A stretch of DNA of 64,000 bases, from the NCBI GenBank assembly GCA_965214305.1, contig OZ243949.1:372001-436000 (forward strand), written 5' to 3'. The notes below the pieces were generated by a model, which made no database searches, had not been told where the DNA came from, and saw nothing but the letters and a program-made list of their open reading frames with translations. Each line of letters begins with the position of its first letter. Position 1 is the first letter of the stretch. The position numbers and the translations under genes are program-made. Origin of the DNA: Azophilus sp965214305 (GTDB lineage: Bacteria; Pseudomonadota; Gammaproteobacteria; Pseudomonadales; Azotimanducaceae). This document shows, one piece after another, positions 36,560 to 44,596 of the stretch.

Positions 36560-37381
36560 ATGCATCCGATGGCCAACAATGCCTTGCGCGCCGCCCGTCG
36601 CGCCGGCCAGATTTTACTGCAGGGCATGGATCGCCTCGACCGGTTGCAGGTCGAAGAAAAGGCGCCCAACGACTTCGTCTCCGATATCGACCGCATGGCG
36701 GAGGAGGCGATTGCCGAACAGCTGTGCAAGACCTATCCGGAGCATGCTTTGCTTGGCGAGGAACAGGGCCTGATCGGCTCGGAGGATGCCGAATACACCT
36801 GGATTGTCGATCCGCTCGACGGCACGCTGAATTATCTGTGCGGTATTCCCCATTTCGCTGTTTCGATTGCCGTTAGGCGCGGCCGGCAAATTGAACATGG
36901 GGTGATTGTGGACCCGGTGCGCAACGAGGAATGGGTGGCAAGCCGCGGTTCGGGTGCCCACCTAAACGGTAAACGTATTCGCGTGAGCAATGTCTGGCGT
37001 CTCGGCAATGTCGTACTCGCCACCGCCATCGCACCGGGTGCCAAGGCGCGCCTCGACGAGTACATGCACTCCCTCGACTATTTCATGCGGCATTGTCGGA
37101 ATGTGCGACGGCTAGGTTCCGCGGCATTGGATTTGGCGTATACGGCGGCCGGGCGTGTGGAAGCCTTTGTGCAGATCGGCCTCAAGCCTTGGGATGTTGC
37201 GGCCGGGGCCTTGCTCGTGCGCGAGGCGGGCGGGTTCGTCGGCGATTTGGCGGGCGGCGATACCTGGTTTGCAAGCGGTGATATCGTTGCCGCCAATCCA
37301 AAATGCTTCAAGACGCTGGTGGCCGAAACGCGCCGGCATCTTGGCCGTCCGTCGGCGGTGCCCGATGGCGATGCGCTTTAA
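36560..37381 (+). CDS. suhB: Inositol-1-monophosphatase family protein SuhB
   Basis: A 273-residue Mg-dependent phosphatase. The metal site is WIVDPLDGTLNYLCGIPHFA, with ALLGEEQG supplying the upstream Glu and KPWDVAAGALLVREAGGFV the C-terminal motif. In E. coli SuhB also joins the ribosomal-RNA antitermination complex. Start ATG 36560 or 36569. A family A repeat follows the stop. Confidence 0.93.
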   Translation: MHPMANNALRAARRAGQILLQGMDRLDRLQVEEKAPNDFVSDIDRMAEEAIAEQLCKTYPEHALLGEEQGLIGSEDAEYTWIVDPLDGTLNYLCGIPHFAVSIAVRRGRQIEHGVIVDPVRNEEWVASRGSGAHLNGKRIRVSNVWRLGNVVLATAIAPGAKARLDEYMHSLDYFMRHCRNVRRLGSAALDLAYTAAGRVEAFVQIGLKPWDVAAGALLVREAGGFVGDLAGGDTWFASGDIVAANPKCFKTLVAETRRHLGRPSAVPDGDAL

Positions 37382-37388
37382 GCTGACC

Positions 37389-37548
37389 AGGCGCCTCTGC
37401 CCGCGGAAGTCGCGCAAGCGAAAATCCGCTATCGCTGTTCCGTCGGTCGGTCGATTCAGGCCAATATCATGCCATATGCAACGAAATTGAGCGGCCGACG
37501 GGGCGGATGAGCGCGGCTTTGCAGCCGCAAATTCCGCGGGCTCCTAGT
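37389..37548. repeat. Family A palindromic repeat, full-length diverged copy
   Basis: Left arm GGCGCCTCTGCCCGCGGAAG, then TCGCGCAAGCGAAAATCCGC; centre ATATGCAACGAAATTGAGCG; right arm GGCCGACGGGGCGGATGAGC, then GCAAATTCCGCGGGCTCCTAG. The arms are less perfectly paired than in the 35678 copy. It lies between suhB and the ndk promoter. Confidence 0.8.
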
Positions 37549-37607
37549 CCGGCAAGTGGGTCTGCGGGGCTTCCCGCGCGACGCCTGTGGGCTGGGCGGC
37601 AAGGGCG

Positions 37608-37613
37608 TATAAT
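37608..37613 (+). promoter_or_regulatory. Probable -10 box of the ndk promoter
   Basis: A perfect TATAAT lies 112 nt upstream of the ndk ATG. The hexamer 17 nt upstream (CTGTGG) is a poor -35, so activity may need an activator or another sigma factor. The long leader between has no obvious riboswitch. Confidence 0.5.
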
Positions 37614-37724
37614 GCGCCGCCGTTTAACCGGCGATTGATTGCCGCTGGCATGGTGCGGCGACCAATCGTGCGGTTGCGGGCCGTTCGGTAAGACGATACC
37701 GACCAATACGAAGCGGAGAAATAA

Positions 37725-38162
37725 ATGGCAGTTGAACGCACCTTGTCCATTATTAAGCCCGACGCCGTGGCCAGAAACCTGATTGGCGAGTTTTATGGCC
37801 GCTTCGAGCAGGCGGGGCTCAAAATTGTTGCGGCAAGCATGCGGCGTCTCGGCCCGTCCGATGCGGCCGGTTTCTACGCCGAGCACGAAGGCAAGCCCTT
37901 TTATCCCGATCTCTGCGCGTTCATGACCTCCGGGCCGATTATGGTGCAAGTGCTTGAAGGCGAGGGGGCCATTGCCCTGAACCGCCAACTCATGGGGGCC
38001 ACCAACCCCCGCGAAGCGGCGCCCGGCACCATCCGTGCGGACTTTGGCGAATCGATTGACATGAATTCGGTACACGGCTCGGATTCACCCCGGTCGGCGG
38101 CCCGTGAAATCGCCTTTTTCTTTGCCGATACGGATATCCACCCCCGGAGTTCCGGTGACTGA
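37725..38162 (+). CDS. ndk: Nucleoside diphosphate kinase
   Basis: A 145-residue enzyme of normal length that transfers the gamma phosphate from ATP to other NDPs. ERTLSIIKPDAVARNLIGEF starts the fold and the phosphohistidine is in NSVHGSDSPRSAAREIAFFF. GGAG lies 8 nt upstream of the ATG. The last bases overlap the rlmN start. ndk-rlmN-pilW is a conserved gammaproteobacterial order. Confidence 0.95.
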   Translation: MAVERTLSIIKPDAVARNLIGEFYGRFEQAGLKIVAASMRRLGPSDAAGFYAEHEGKPFYPDLCAFMTSGPIMVQVLEGEGAIALNRQLMGATNPREAAPGTIRADFGESIDMNSVHGSDSPRSAAREIAFFFADTDIHPRSSGD

Positions 38163-39258
38163 ACGTCTCAACCTGTTCGAGTGCGACCGCGCCGGATTGG
38201 AAGCCTTCTTTCAGGCTGCCGATCAGGAGGCGTTTCGTGCCCGACAGCTCATGAAATGGGTTTACCACCGAGGCCTGTTCGATGTCGGTGGCATGACCGA
38301 TCTGTCCAAGGCGCTGCGCGCTTGGTTGCGGGAAGCCGTCGCTTTCGAATTGCCGCAAACCCTGAGCCGTCGCCAGTCCTCGGATGGCACCATCAAGTGG
38401 ACGGTGCGCGTGGCCAACGGCAATTGTGTCGAGACCGTGTTGATTCCCGGCCGCGGGCGTAACACCCTCTGTGTTTCGAGCCAGGTCGGTTGCATGCTCG
38501 ATTGCAGCTTTTGTGCCACGGGCAAGCAAGGGTTCAACGGCAACCTGAGTACCGCCGATATTGTCGGCCAGGTTTGGCTGGCCAATGCGGCATTGCGTCC
38601 TCGGGGCGAGGCGGTCAGCAATGTTGTCTTTATGGGGATGGGCGAGCCGCTGCTGAATGTTGCCGCGGTGTTGCGCGCCGCCAATATCCTGATGGATGAC
38701 TTGGCGTTCGGGCTCTCCAAGCGCCGCGTCACCATCTCAACGGCTGGTGTGGTGCCCGCCATTCACGCACTTTGCGGCCAATCGGATGTTTCCTTGGCGA
38801 TATCGCTGCACGCGCCGAACGATGCCTTGCGTGACCGTCTGGTACCGCTCAACCGCAAATACCCGATTGCGGATTTGCTTGCCGCCTGTAACCGCTATGT
38901 GGGCGGCTTGGGCGAGCGGCGCGTGCTCACCATGGAGTACACCCTGCTCAGGGGCGTGAACGACAGCCCGGCCCAGGCTCGGGAATTGGCCGAGCTACTG
39001 CGCGGCCTGCGCTGCAAGATTAATTTGATTCCCTTCAATCCCTTCCCCGCCTCGGGCTACCAGCGCCCGGAAGCCGAGCGCGTTCGCAGCTTTCAAAAAA
39101 TGCTCATGGACGCGGGTTTGGCGGTGATGCTGAGAACCACCCGCGGCGACGACATTGGTGCGGCTTGCGGGCAGCTGACCGGCGCAGTCCGCGACCGCAC
39201 GCGCCGTCAGGCGCGTTATCTGGCTCGGGCTGGCCTGATACCGGCCGCGGCGACATGA
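38155..39258 (+). CDS. rlmN: 23S rRNA (adenine2503-C2)-methyltransferase RlmN
   Basis: A 367-residue radical SAM enzyme that methylates A2503 of 23S rRNA and A37 of some tRNAs. The 4Fe-4S motif is GCMLDCSFCATGKQGFNGNL (C-x3-C-x2-C). VVFMGMGEPLLNV and INLIPFNPFP are further signatures; the Cys in TTRGDDIGAACGQL is the C-terminal catalytic Cys. Start GTG 38155 with GGAG upstream, overlapping the ndk stop; a longer GTG start at 38104 lacks similarity. Confidence 0.94.
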   Translation: MTERLNLFECDRAGLEAFFQAADQEAFRARQLMKWVYHRGLFDVGGMTDLSKALRAWLREAVAFELPQTLSRRQSSDGTIKWTVRVANGNCVETVLIPGRGRNTLCVSSQVGCMLDCSFCATGKQGFNGNLSTADIVGQVWLANAALRPRGEAVSNVVFMGMGEPLLNVAAVLRAANILMDDLAFGLSKRRVTISTAGVVPAIHALCGQSDVSLAISLHAPNDALRDRLVPLNRKYPIADLLAACNRYVGGLGERRVLTMEYTLLRGVNDSPAQARELAELLRGLRCKINLIPFNPFPASGYQRPEAERVRSFQKMLMDAGLAVMLRTTRGDDIGAACGQLTGAVRDRTRRQARYLARAGLIPAAAT

Positions 39259-40046
39259 ACCGAGGTCGCCTATGCCGTCCGCCCGTTCTGTGTACCCGGG
39301 CAGCGCAGCTGTTCGGTGCCTGGGCGCCGCTCTTGCTGGCGGCGCTGCTGGCCGGGTGCGCCAGCACGGCCAGCGACGGTTTGGGGATGGCCGCCACGGC
39401 GGCGGAGCGGGCTCGGGCACAGCTCAATTTGGCGCGAGGCTACCTCAACGAAGGCAATTTACCCCGTGCTCGACCAGCCATTAAACGGGCGCTGCAACTC
39501 GATTCCAGCTTGGCCGAAGCGCACGTATTGGCGGCGGTCATGTACGAAAACGAGGGGGAGTTGGCACTGGCCGAGCGTCATTTCAAGGCGGCGCTTGAAC
39601 AGCAACCCGCCAACCCCCAGGCGCTCAACAACTATGGCGCTTTCCTCTACGGCCAAGGGCGGCTGCGTGACGCCCTGGGCCCATTGCGGCTAGCCGCCCA
39701 GAATACGGACTATCGGTTGCGCGCCCAGGCATTTGAGAATCTCGGCCTCGCGGAACTCGCATTGGGGCGTCTTGATGACGCCCAAGCCGCCTTTGAACGC
39801 GCCTCGACACTCGGTATCAGCCAGCCCAGAAGCAGCTTGGAACTCGCCACCATCCTGTACGGGCGTCAAGACTACAGCAGCGCCGAGTACCACTATCGCC
39901 GCTTTCTCGCCCAAGCCGACGAGACGCCGCGCAGCCTTTGCCTGGGTTTGCGGCTCGGTGACGCCCCCGGCGCGACCGGGCGCTCCAGGGTACACGCGGA
40001 CCATCTTCGCAACCGCTATCCGAAGGCCATATCGGCATGTCCGTAG
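39255..40046 (+). CDS. pilW: Type IV pilus biogenesis/stability lipoprotein PilW (TPR)
   Basis: A 263-residue lipoprotein: signal peptide with lipobox LLAGC near residue 36, then several TPR repeats (ARAQLNLARGYLNEGNLPRA, VLAAVMYENEGELALAERHF, ALNNYGAFLYGQGRLRDALG, LGLAELALGRLDDAQAAFER). It stabilises PilQ secretin assembly in species with type IV pili. Start ATG overlaps the rlmN stop (ATGA). The last 40 residues are less typical than the rest. Confidence 0.82.
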   Translation: MNRGRLCRPPVLCTRAAQLFGAWAPLLLAALLAGCASTASDGLGMAATAAERARAQLNLARGYLNEGNLPRARPAIKRALQLDSSLAEAHVLAAVMYENEGELALAERHFKAALEQQPANPQALNNYGAFLYGQGRLRDALGPLRLAAQNTDYRLRAQAFENLGLAELALGRLDDAQAAFERASTLGISQPRSSLELATILYGRQDYSSAEYHYRRFLAQADETPRSLCLGLRLGDAPGATGRSRVHADHLRNRYPKAISACP

Positions 40047-41368
40047 AAAAATCGAACAACGAACAATCCCGCGACCCGGCCCCCGCTCTGTCTCGCGACC
40101 TCGGAGACAGGGCCCGGGACTCGAACCCGGAGGATGTCCTGGACCCGGGTGCTGTTCTGCGTTCCGCTCGCCTTGCCGCCGGTATTTCCATCGCCCAAAT
40201 GGCACGTCGCCTACACCTGATGGCGCGTGTTGTTGAGGCGATTGAGGCCAATGATCTGCGTCATTTCTCGGCACCGGCTTACTGGCGCGGATACGTTCGC
40301 AACTATGCGAAACTGCTGGGGATTGATGCCGAGCCGTTGTTGCGGGCCTACACGGAACAGCAACCCGATTTAGCGCCGCCGCCCATGCCCAAGCCCGTGA
40401 ATAAAGGGGAAGACGAAGAAGACAAAGCACAGCGCGGCTCACTACCACCGCCGGTGCTGTGGGCCGCGCTATTCGTGGGGCTTTTATTGTTGTTTGCGTG
40501 GCAGTGGCCATTGGTCGAGCAGACGGTGCGCGATTATCGGGAGAACCAGTCGGCCCAAAGTGCCGGTACAGCGCCTGCCGCCCGGATGACGGAAGAACCC
40601 GTGCGGCCCGTACCGGATAGGAACGCTGCGCAGCCCGTTGTTGCCGGGCAAGACAGCCCGGCGGTGCCGGCCTCCGCAATGGCCCCATTGGCGGCTGAAG
40701 ACTCGGCCGCCTTCCGGCCGATCCGCGGGGTGCCCGGGCAAGCGGTCGGCGAAGCAACCGCAGAAGGCCCGGCCGCGACGGGGGCGACGGGTTACAACGC
40801 AACCGCATCCGAAATGCCCGCCCAAACGCTCCCCGATGACCGGCAAGGCGCTACGCTGCTTGACGGGCGCCCGGACGCCATCCGGGTGCCGGGCACCGAG
40901 GCGATCTTGGCAACCGCAAGCGACGGTGCCGACGGTCAAACTGTATCAGCGCCCACCGCCGCGGCCGGGTTGGCGGGTTTCGACTCGCAGCCACCCGACA
41001 ATCCGCTGCCTACCGAGAATGAGCCTCTTGCGGGCGAGACGGATGCCGCTGCCCGCGTTGGCGTCAATACAACCGAGGCCGCCGTGACCCGCGATCTATT
41101 GAGCGTGCGGCGCATCACCCCCACCGGCAACGATGAGCTCTGGTTTGAATTCACCGAGGATTGCTGGGTGGAGGTTTACGATACCGAAGGGCTTTCCCTC
41201 TATCAGGATCTACTGCGCAGAAGGCAGAGCCTGCGGTTGCTCGGCAGGGGGCCGTTTCAAATTCAACTGGGCTACGCACCCGGCGTGACCTTGGAATATA
41301 ACGGCGAACCGGTGCCCTTGTTGCCGCACACCCGCAACACCGTTGCCTCGCTCGTGGTCGGGCAGTAG
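40037..41368 (+). CDS. rodZ: Cytoskeleton protein RodZ
   Basis: A 443-residue membrane protein that links MreB to the elongasome. Cytoplasmic helix-turn-helix at about residues 36-110 (RSARLAAGISIAQMARRLHL, APAYWRGYVRNYAKLLGID), one transmembrane helix (PVLWAALFVGLLLLFAWQW, about 138-156), a long Pro/Ala-rich periplasmic linker, and a C-terminal DUF4115 beta domain (DELWFEFTEDCWVEVYDTEG). It overlaps pilW by 10 nt and ends 3 nt before hisS; the ispG gene that normally follows is absent. Confidence 0.88.
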   Translation: MSVEKSNNEQSRDPAPALSRDLGDRARDSNPEDVLDPGAVLRSARLAAGISIAQMARRLHLMARVVEAIEANDLRHFSAPAYWRGYVRNYAKLLGIDAEPLLRAYTEQQPDLAPPPMPKPVNKGEDEEDKAQRGSLPPPVLWAALFVGLLLLFAWQWPLVEQTVRDYRENQSAQSAGTAPAARMTEEPVRPVPDRNAAQPVVAGQDSPAVPASAMAPLAAEDSAAFRPIRGVPGQAVGEATAEGPAATGATGYNATASEMPAQTLPDDRQGATLLDGRPDAIRVPGTEAILATASDGADGQTVSAPTAAAGLAGFDSQPPDNPLPTENEPLAGETDAAARVGVNTTEAAVTRDLLSVRRITPTGNDELWFEFTEDCWVEVYDTEGLSLYQDLLRRRQSLRLLGRGPFQIQLGYAPGVTLEYNGEPVPLLPHTRNTVASLVVGQ

Positions 41369-41371
41369 CCA

Positions 41372-42634
41372 ATGCGTGTTCGAGGCATGAGGGATGTGCT
41401 GCCCGAGGAAGCTCGCCGCTGGCGCACCGTTGAGAACATCGTCGTGGACTTGCTCGACCGCTTCGCCTATCAGGAGGTGCGGCTGCCCATCCTTGAAGCC
41501 GTGGAGGTATTTCGCCGCGGCGTGGGCGAAGCCACCGACATTGTTGAAAAAGAGATGTACCAACTCACCGACCGCGACGGCGATCTTATGGTGCTGCGAC
41601 CGGAAGGCACGGCCGGTTGCGTTAGGGCCCTGGATGAAAACGGCTTGCTGTTCAATCAAACCCAGCGGGTGTTCTACCGCGGGCCGATGTTTCGCTACGA
41701 ACGTCCGCAGAAGGGCCGCTACCGGCAATTTCACCATCTTGGCGCGGAAACCTTTGGATTTGCCGGCCCGGACGTTGATGCGGAATTGATTCAACTCGGC
41801 CATGAACTCTGGCGCACTTTGGGTATTGACGACGATGTTCGGCTGGAACTCAACAGCATTGGCTCGGCCGCCGCCCGGGCCGCGTTTCGCAATGCCTTGG
41901 TGGCCTGGCTTGAACCGCGCAAGGACTGCCTCGACGAAGACAGCCGGCGGCGCCTGCATACCAATCCGCTGCGCATTCTCGATAGCAAAGCCGAACAAAC
42001 GCGCCGCGCCCTCGACGCAGGCCCCGAGTTCAAAGACTATCTCGACGACGACAGTGCGGCGCACCACAGCCGGCTCAAGGAACTGCTCGACGGGCTGGGC
42101 ATTGATTATGTGGAGAATCCCCGGCTGGTGCGCGGTCTCGACTACTACACAAAGTCCGTCTTCGAGTGGACGACCGATCGCTTGGGTGCCCAGGGCGCCA
42201 TTTGCGGCGGCGGGCGCTATGATGGACTGGTTGAACTTTTGGGCGGCAAACCGACTCCGGCGGCGGGCTTCGCCATTGGCATGGAGCGTTTGCTGCTGCT
42301 GCACGATGCGGTCCAGGGCATCGGTGCGGAGGTTCCGGCGGATGTCTATTGTTGCGTCCTGCAATCCGAACTCTATGCCAAGGCCTTGGCAACCACGCAG
42401 CAACTGCGCCGTGCGTCCCCTCGCCTGCGCTTTCGTATGCATGCCGGGGGCGGCCGGTTGAAGACACAACTTAAGCGGGCCGACCGCAGCGGCGCCCGTT
42501 GGGCCTTGCTGTTTGGCGAGGCGGAGCTGCAGGCGGGCTGCGTGGCGTTAAAGGCTCTCCGCTCGGATGTGCCCCAGCGCCTGGTACCGATTGCCGAGGT
42601 GGCCGCCCACTTGGTTCATGCAACGCAGGAGTAA
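41372..42634 (+). CDS. hisS: Histidyl-tRNA synthetase
   Basis: A 420-residue class II aminoacyl-tRNA synthetase. N-terminal RVRGMRDVLPEEARRW; motif 2 around VFYRGPMFRYERPQKGRYRQ; the HisRS-specific VRGLDYYTKSVFEW; and GAICGGGRYDGLVELLGGKP. The C-terminal anticodon domain is present. Part of the rodZ-hisS-yfgM-bamB-der operon. Confidence 0.95.
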   Translation: MRVRGMRDVLPEEARRWRTVENIVVDLLDRFAYQEVRLPILEAVEVFRRGVGEATDIVEKEMYQLTDRDGDLMVLRPEGTAGCVRALDENGLLFNQTQRVFYRGPMFRYERPQKGRYRQFHHLGAETFGFAGPDVDAELIQLGHELWRTLGIDDDVRLELNSIGSAAARAAFRNALVAWLEPRKDCLDEDSRRRLHTNPLRILDSKAEQTRRALDAGPEFKDYLDDDSAAHHSRLKELLDGLGIDYVENPRLVRGLDYYTKSVFEWTTDRLGAQGAICGGGRYDGLVELLGGKPTPAAGFAIGMERLLLLHDAVQGIGAEVPADVYCCVLQSELYAKALATTQQLRRASPRLRFRMHAGGGRLKTQLKRADRSGARWALLFGEAELQAGCVALKALRSDVPQRLVPIAEVAAHLVHATQE

Positions 42635-42637
42635 AGA

Positions 42638-43267
42638 GTGGCTGACTATTTCAGCGAAGAAGAGCAGCTTGATCGGCTGAGGAATTGGTGGGAAAAGAAC
42701 GGCACCGCCATCATTGTGAGCGTCGTCTTGATGATCGGCGGGCTGGCGGGCTGGCGTTGGTACGACGCGGCGACCAGCGCGGAATTGGAAGCGGCCTCCG
42801 ATCTCTACGCCGCCTTCCTAGCCGCTGACGAGGATGCTCGACCGGCTCTGGCCGCCACCCTTGAGGCGGAATTCGGTGCAACGAGCTATGCGACCTTCGT
42901 GTTGCTGCATCGTGCCAAGGAAGCGGCGGACGCGGACGAACTCGATACCGCCATCGCCACCTTGCGGCAGGTCGCCGATGATGGCGCACAGCCGCTGCTC
43001 CGGGATATTGCCCGCCTGCGCTTGGCCCGCCTGCTACAGGAACAAGATGATAGCGAGGCCGCGCTGGCGGCTTTGACCGCGGTCGAACATCGGGGCTTTC
43101 GCGTCTCGGTACTGGAACTGAAGGGCGACATTCATTGGGCAACCGGTGACCGGGCGCTGGCGCATGAGGCCTATGTGGCGGCGCTTGCCGAGGTCGGGGA
43201 GGGCAATGCGCGCCCCATCCTGCAATTCAAAGCGGATGACACCGCGCCGCCGCAGGAGGCGACATGA
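42638..43267 (+). CDS. yfgM: YfgM family ancillary SecYEG translocon protein
   Basis: A 209-residue membrane-anchored TPR-like protein. The N-terminus EEEQLDRLRNWWEKNGTAII is diagnostic, followed by a transmembrane helix (IVSVVLMIGGLAGWRWYDAA) and a periplasmic helical domain. YfgM works with PpiD at the Sec translocon. GTG start with GGAG 7 nt upstream; overlaps bamB by 4 nt (ATGA). Confidence 0.88.
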   Translation: MADYFSEEEQLDRLRNWWEKNGTAIIVSVVLMIGGLAGWRWYDAATSAELEAASDLYAAFLAADEDARPALAATLEAEFGATSYATFVLLHRAKEAADADELDTAIATLRQVADDGAQPLLRDIARLRLARLLQEQDDSEAALAALTAVEHRGFRVSVLELKGDIHWATGDRALAHEAYVAALAEVGEGNARPILQFKADDTAPPQEAT

Positions 43268-44592
43268 ATGGGAAAGCCATGCACGGATGGCCAATCTGCC
43301 CGGCGTTGAAACGGGCGGCAGTCTCTTTGTCTCAATGCATCGGGCGGCGGCTCGGCAGGCCGCTGGTGGTTGGCGCCTTGGCGTTCGTCACGGCCGGTTG
43401 CGGCTGGTTTTCCTGGGTACCCGGAATCGGTGCTAAAAGCGATGGCCCTGATCCGATGAAGCCCGCCGAATTGGTTGACTTCACCCCGGAGGTACGCATT
43501 GAACGGCGCTGGCGCGCCACCATCGGCAAGGGTATGGGACGCAAGTACCTGCGCCTGAACCCCAGCGTGCTGGCCGACCGCGTTTATGCCGCCGATGGCT
43601 ACGGCACCGTGGAAGCCCGTGACCGCTTCAACGGCCGCCGCGTCTGGCGCTCCCAGATAGAACCCGAGGGCAATCCCGGTGGCGGCCTGTTTTCGGGGTT
43701 CAATGTTTTTGATCGCACCGATCCAAGCTTTGTCAGCGGTGGCGTCGGTGCCGGTGGCGGCTTGGTGCTGGTAGGCACAACGGGCGGCAACGTGGTAGCG
43801 CTTTCCGCCACCGATGGTGCGGAGTTGTGGCGTACCTTTGTGGGCAGCGAGGTGGTGTGCCGCCCGGCCTATGGTGACAATGCGGTTTACGCCCAGACCA
43901 TTGATGGTCGCCTGTTGGCGCTTGAGCAAGACGATGGCGACTTGCGCTGGAGTTTCGATATCCAGGTACCGGTGCTGACCTTGCGCGGCACCGCGTCGCC
44001 CAGCTATCAAGACGGCGTCGTCTACGCGGGTTTCGCCAACGGCACGGTCAGCGCCATCCGCACCGAGAACGGCGAGCCGATTTGGGAGCACCGCCTCATG
44101 TTACCCGAAGGCCGTTCGGAGCTTGACCGCATCGTCGATGTGGACGGCTCGCCGCTGCTTGAAGGTGCATTGATCTACGCGGTCGCCTACCAGGGACGCC
44201 TCAAGGCGCTCCGGCGGGCCGACGGCAACGCGCTCTGGCAACTCGACCACTCCAGCCATCTGGACCTCGCGACGGGCTACGGCCATGTCTATGTTGTTGA
44301 CGAAACCGACGCCGTTATCGCCGTCGATCAACAAACCGCCCGAGAAGTTTGGCGCCAAGAGGCCCTCTATCGCCGCAAGCTGAGCAGCCCCCAGGCGTTC
44401 GGCAACTATCTGGTGGTTGGCGACGACGACGGCTATCTGCATGTGCTCGCGCAGAGTGATGGGCGCTTTCTTGGTCGGCAGAAACTCGACGGCAAGGGCA
44501 TCCGCTCGGCAATGACCGTGGCGGAGGGCCGCACCCTCTATGTGCTCGGCAACTCCGGTACACTGCAAGCCGTCGAGATTGTCGCTCGGTGA
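43264..44592 (+). CDS. bamB: Outer membrane protein assembly lipoprotein BamB
   Basis: A 442-residue beta-propeller lipoprotein of the BAM complex. The signal peptide is unusually long, with lipobox VTAGC near residue 46. PQQ-like repeats follow: GLVLVGTTGGNVVALSATDG, YAQTIDGRLLALEQDDGDLR, GVVYAGFANGTVSAIRTENG, YAVAYQGRLKALRRADGNAL, VGDDDGYLHVLAQSDGRFLG. The start ATG has GGAGG upstream. Confidence 0.92.
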   Translation: MNGKAMHGWPICPALKRAAVSLSQCIGRRLGRPLVVGALAFVTAGCGWFSWVPGIGAKSDGPDPMKPAELVDFTPEVRIERRWRATIGKGMGRKYLRLNPSVLADRVYAADGYGTVEARDRFNGRRVWRSQIEPEGNPGGGLFSGFNVFDRTDPSFVSGGVGAGGGLVLVGTTGGNVVALSATDGAELWRTFVGSEVVCRPAYGDNAVYAQTIDGRLLALEQDDGDLRWSFDIQVPVLTLRGTASPSYQDGVVYAGFANGTVSAIRTENGEPIWEHRLMLPEGRSELDRIVDVDGSPLLEGALIYAVAYQGRLKALRRADGNALWQLDHSSHLDLATGYGHVYVVDETDAVIAVDQQTAREVWRQEALYRRKLSSPQAFGNYLVVGDDDGYLHVLAQSDGRFLGRQKLDGKGIRSAMTVAEGRTLYVLGNSGTLQAVEIVAR

Positions 44593-44596
44593 GCCC

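Noticed and set aside
39840..40046. A frameshift in the C-terminal part of pilW
   Set aside because: The last 40 residues look atypical, but the frame keeps family-like elements (HADHLRNRYP) to the stop, so natural divergence is the simpler reading.
41210..42469. A 419-codon minus-strand frame opposite hisS
   Set aside because: hisS is unmistakable on the plus strand; the antisense frame is a GC-driven shadow.
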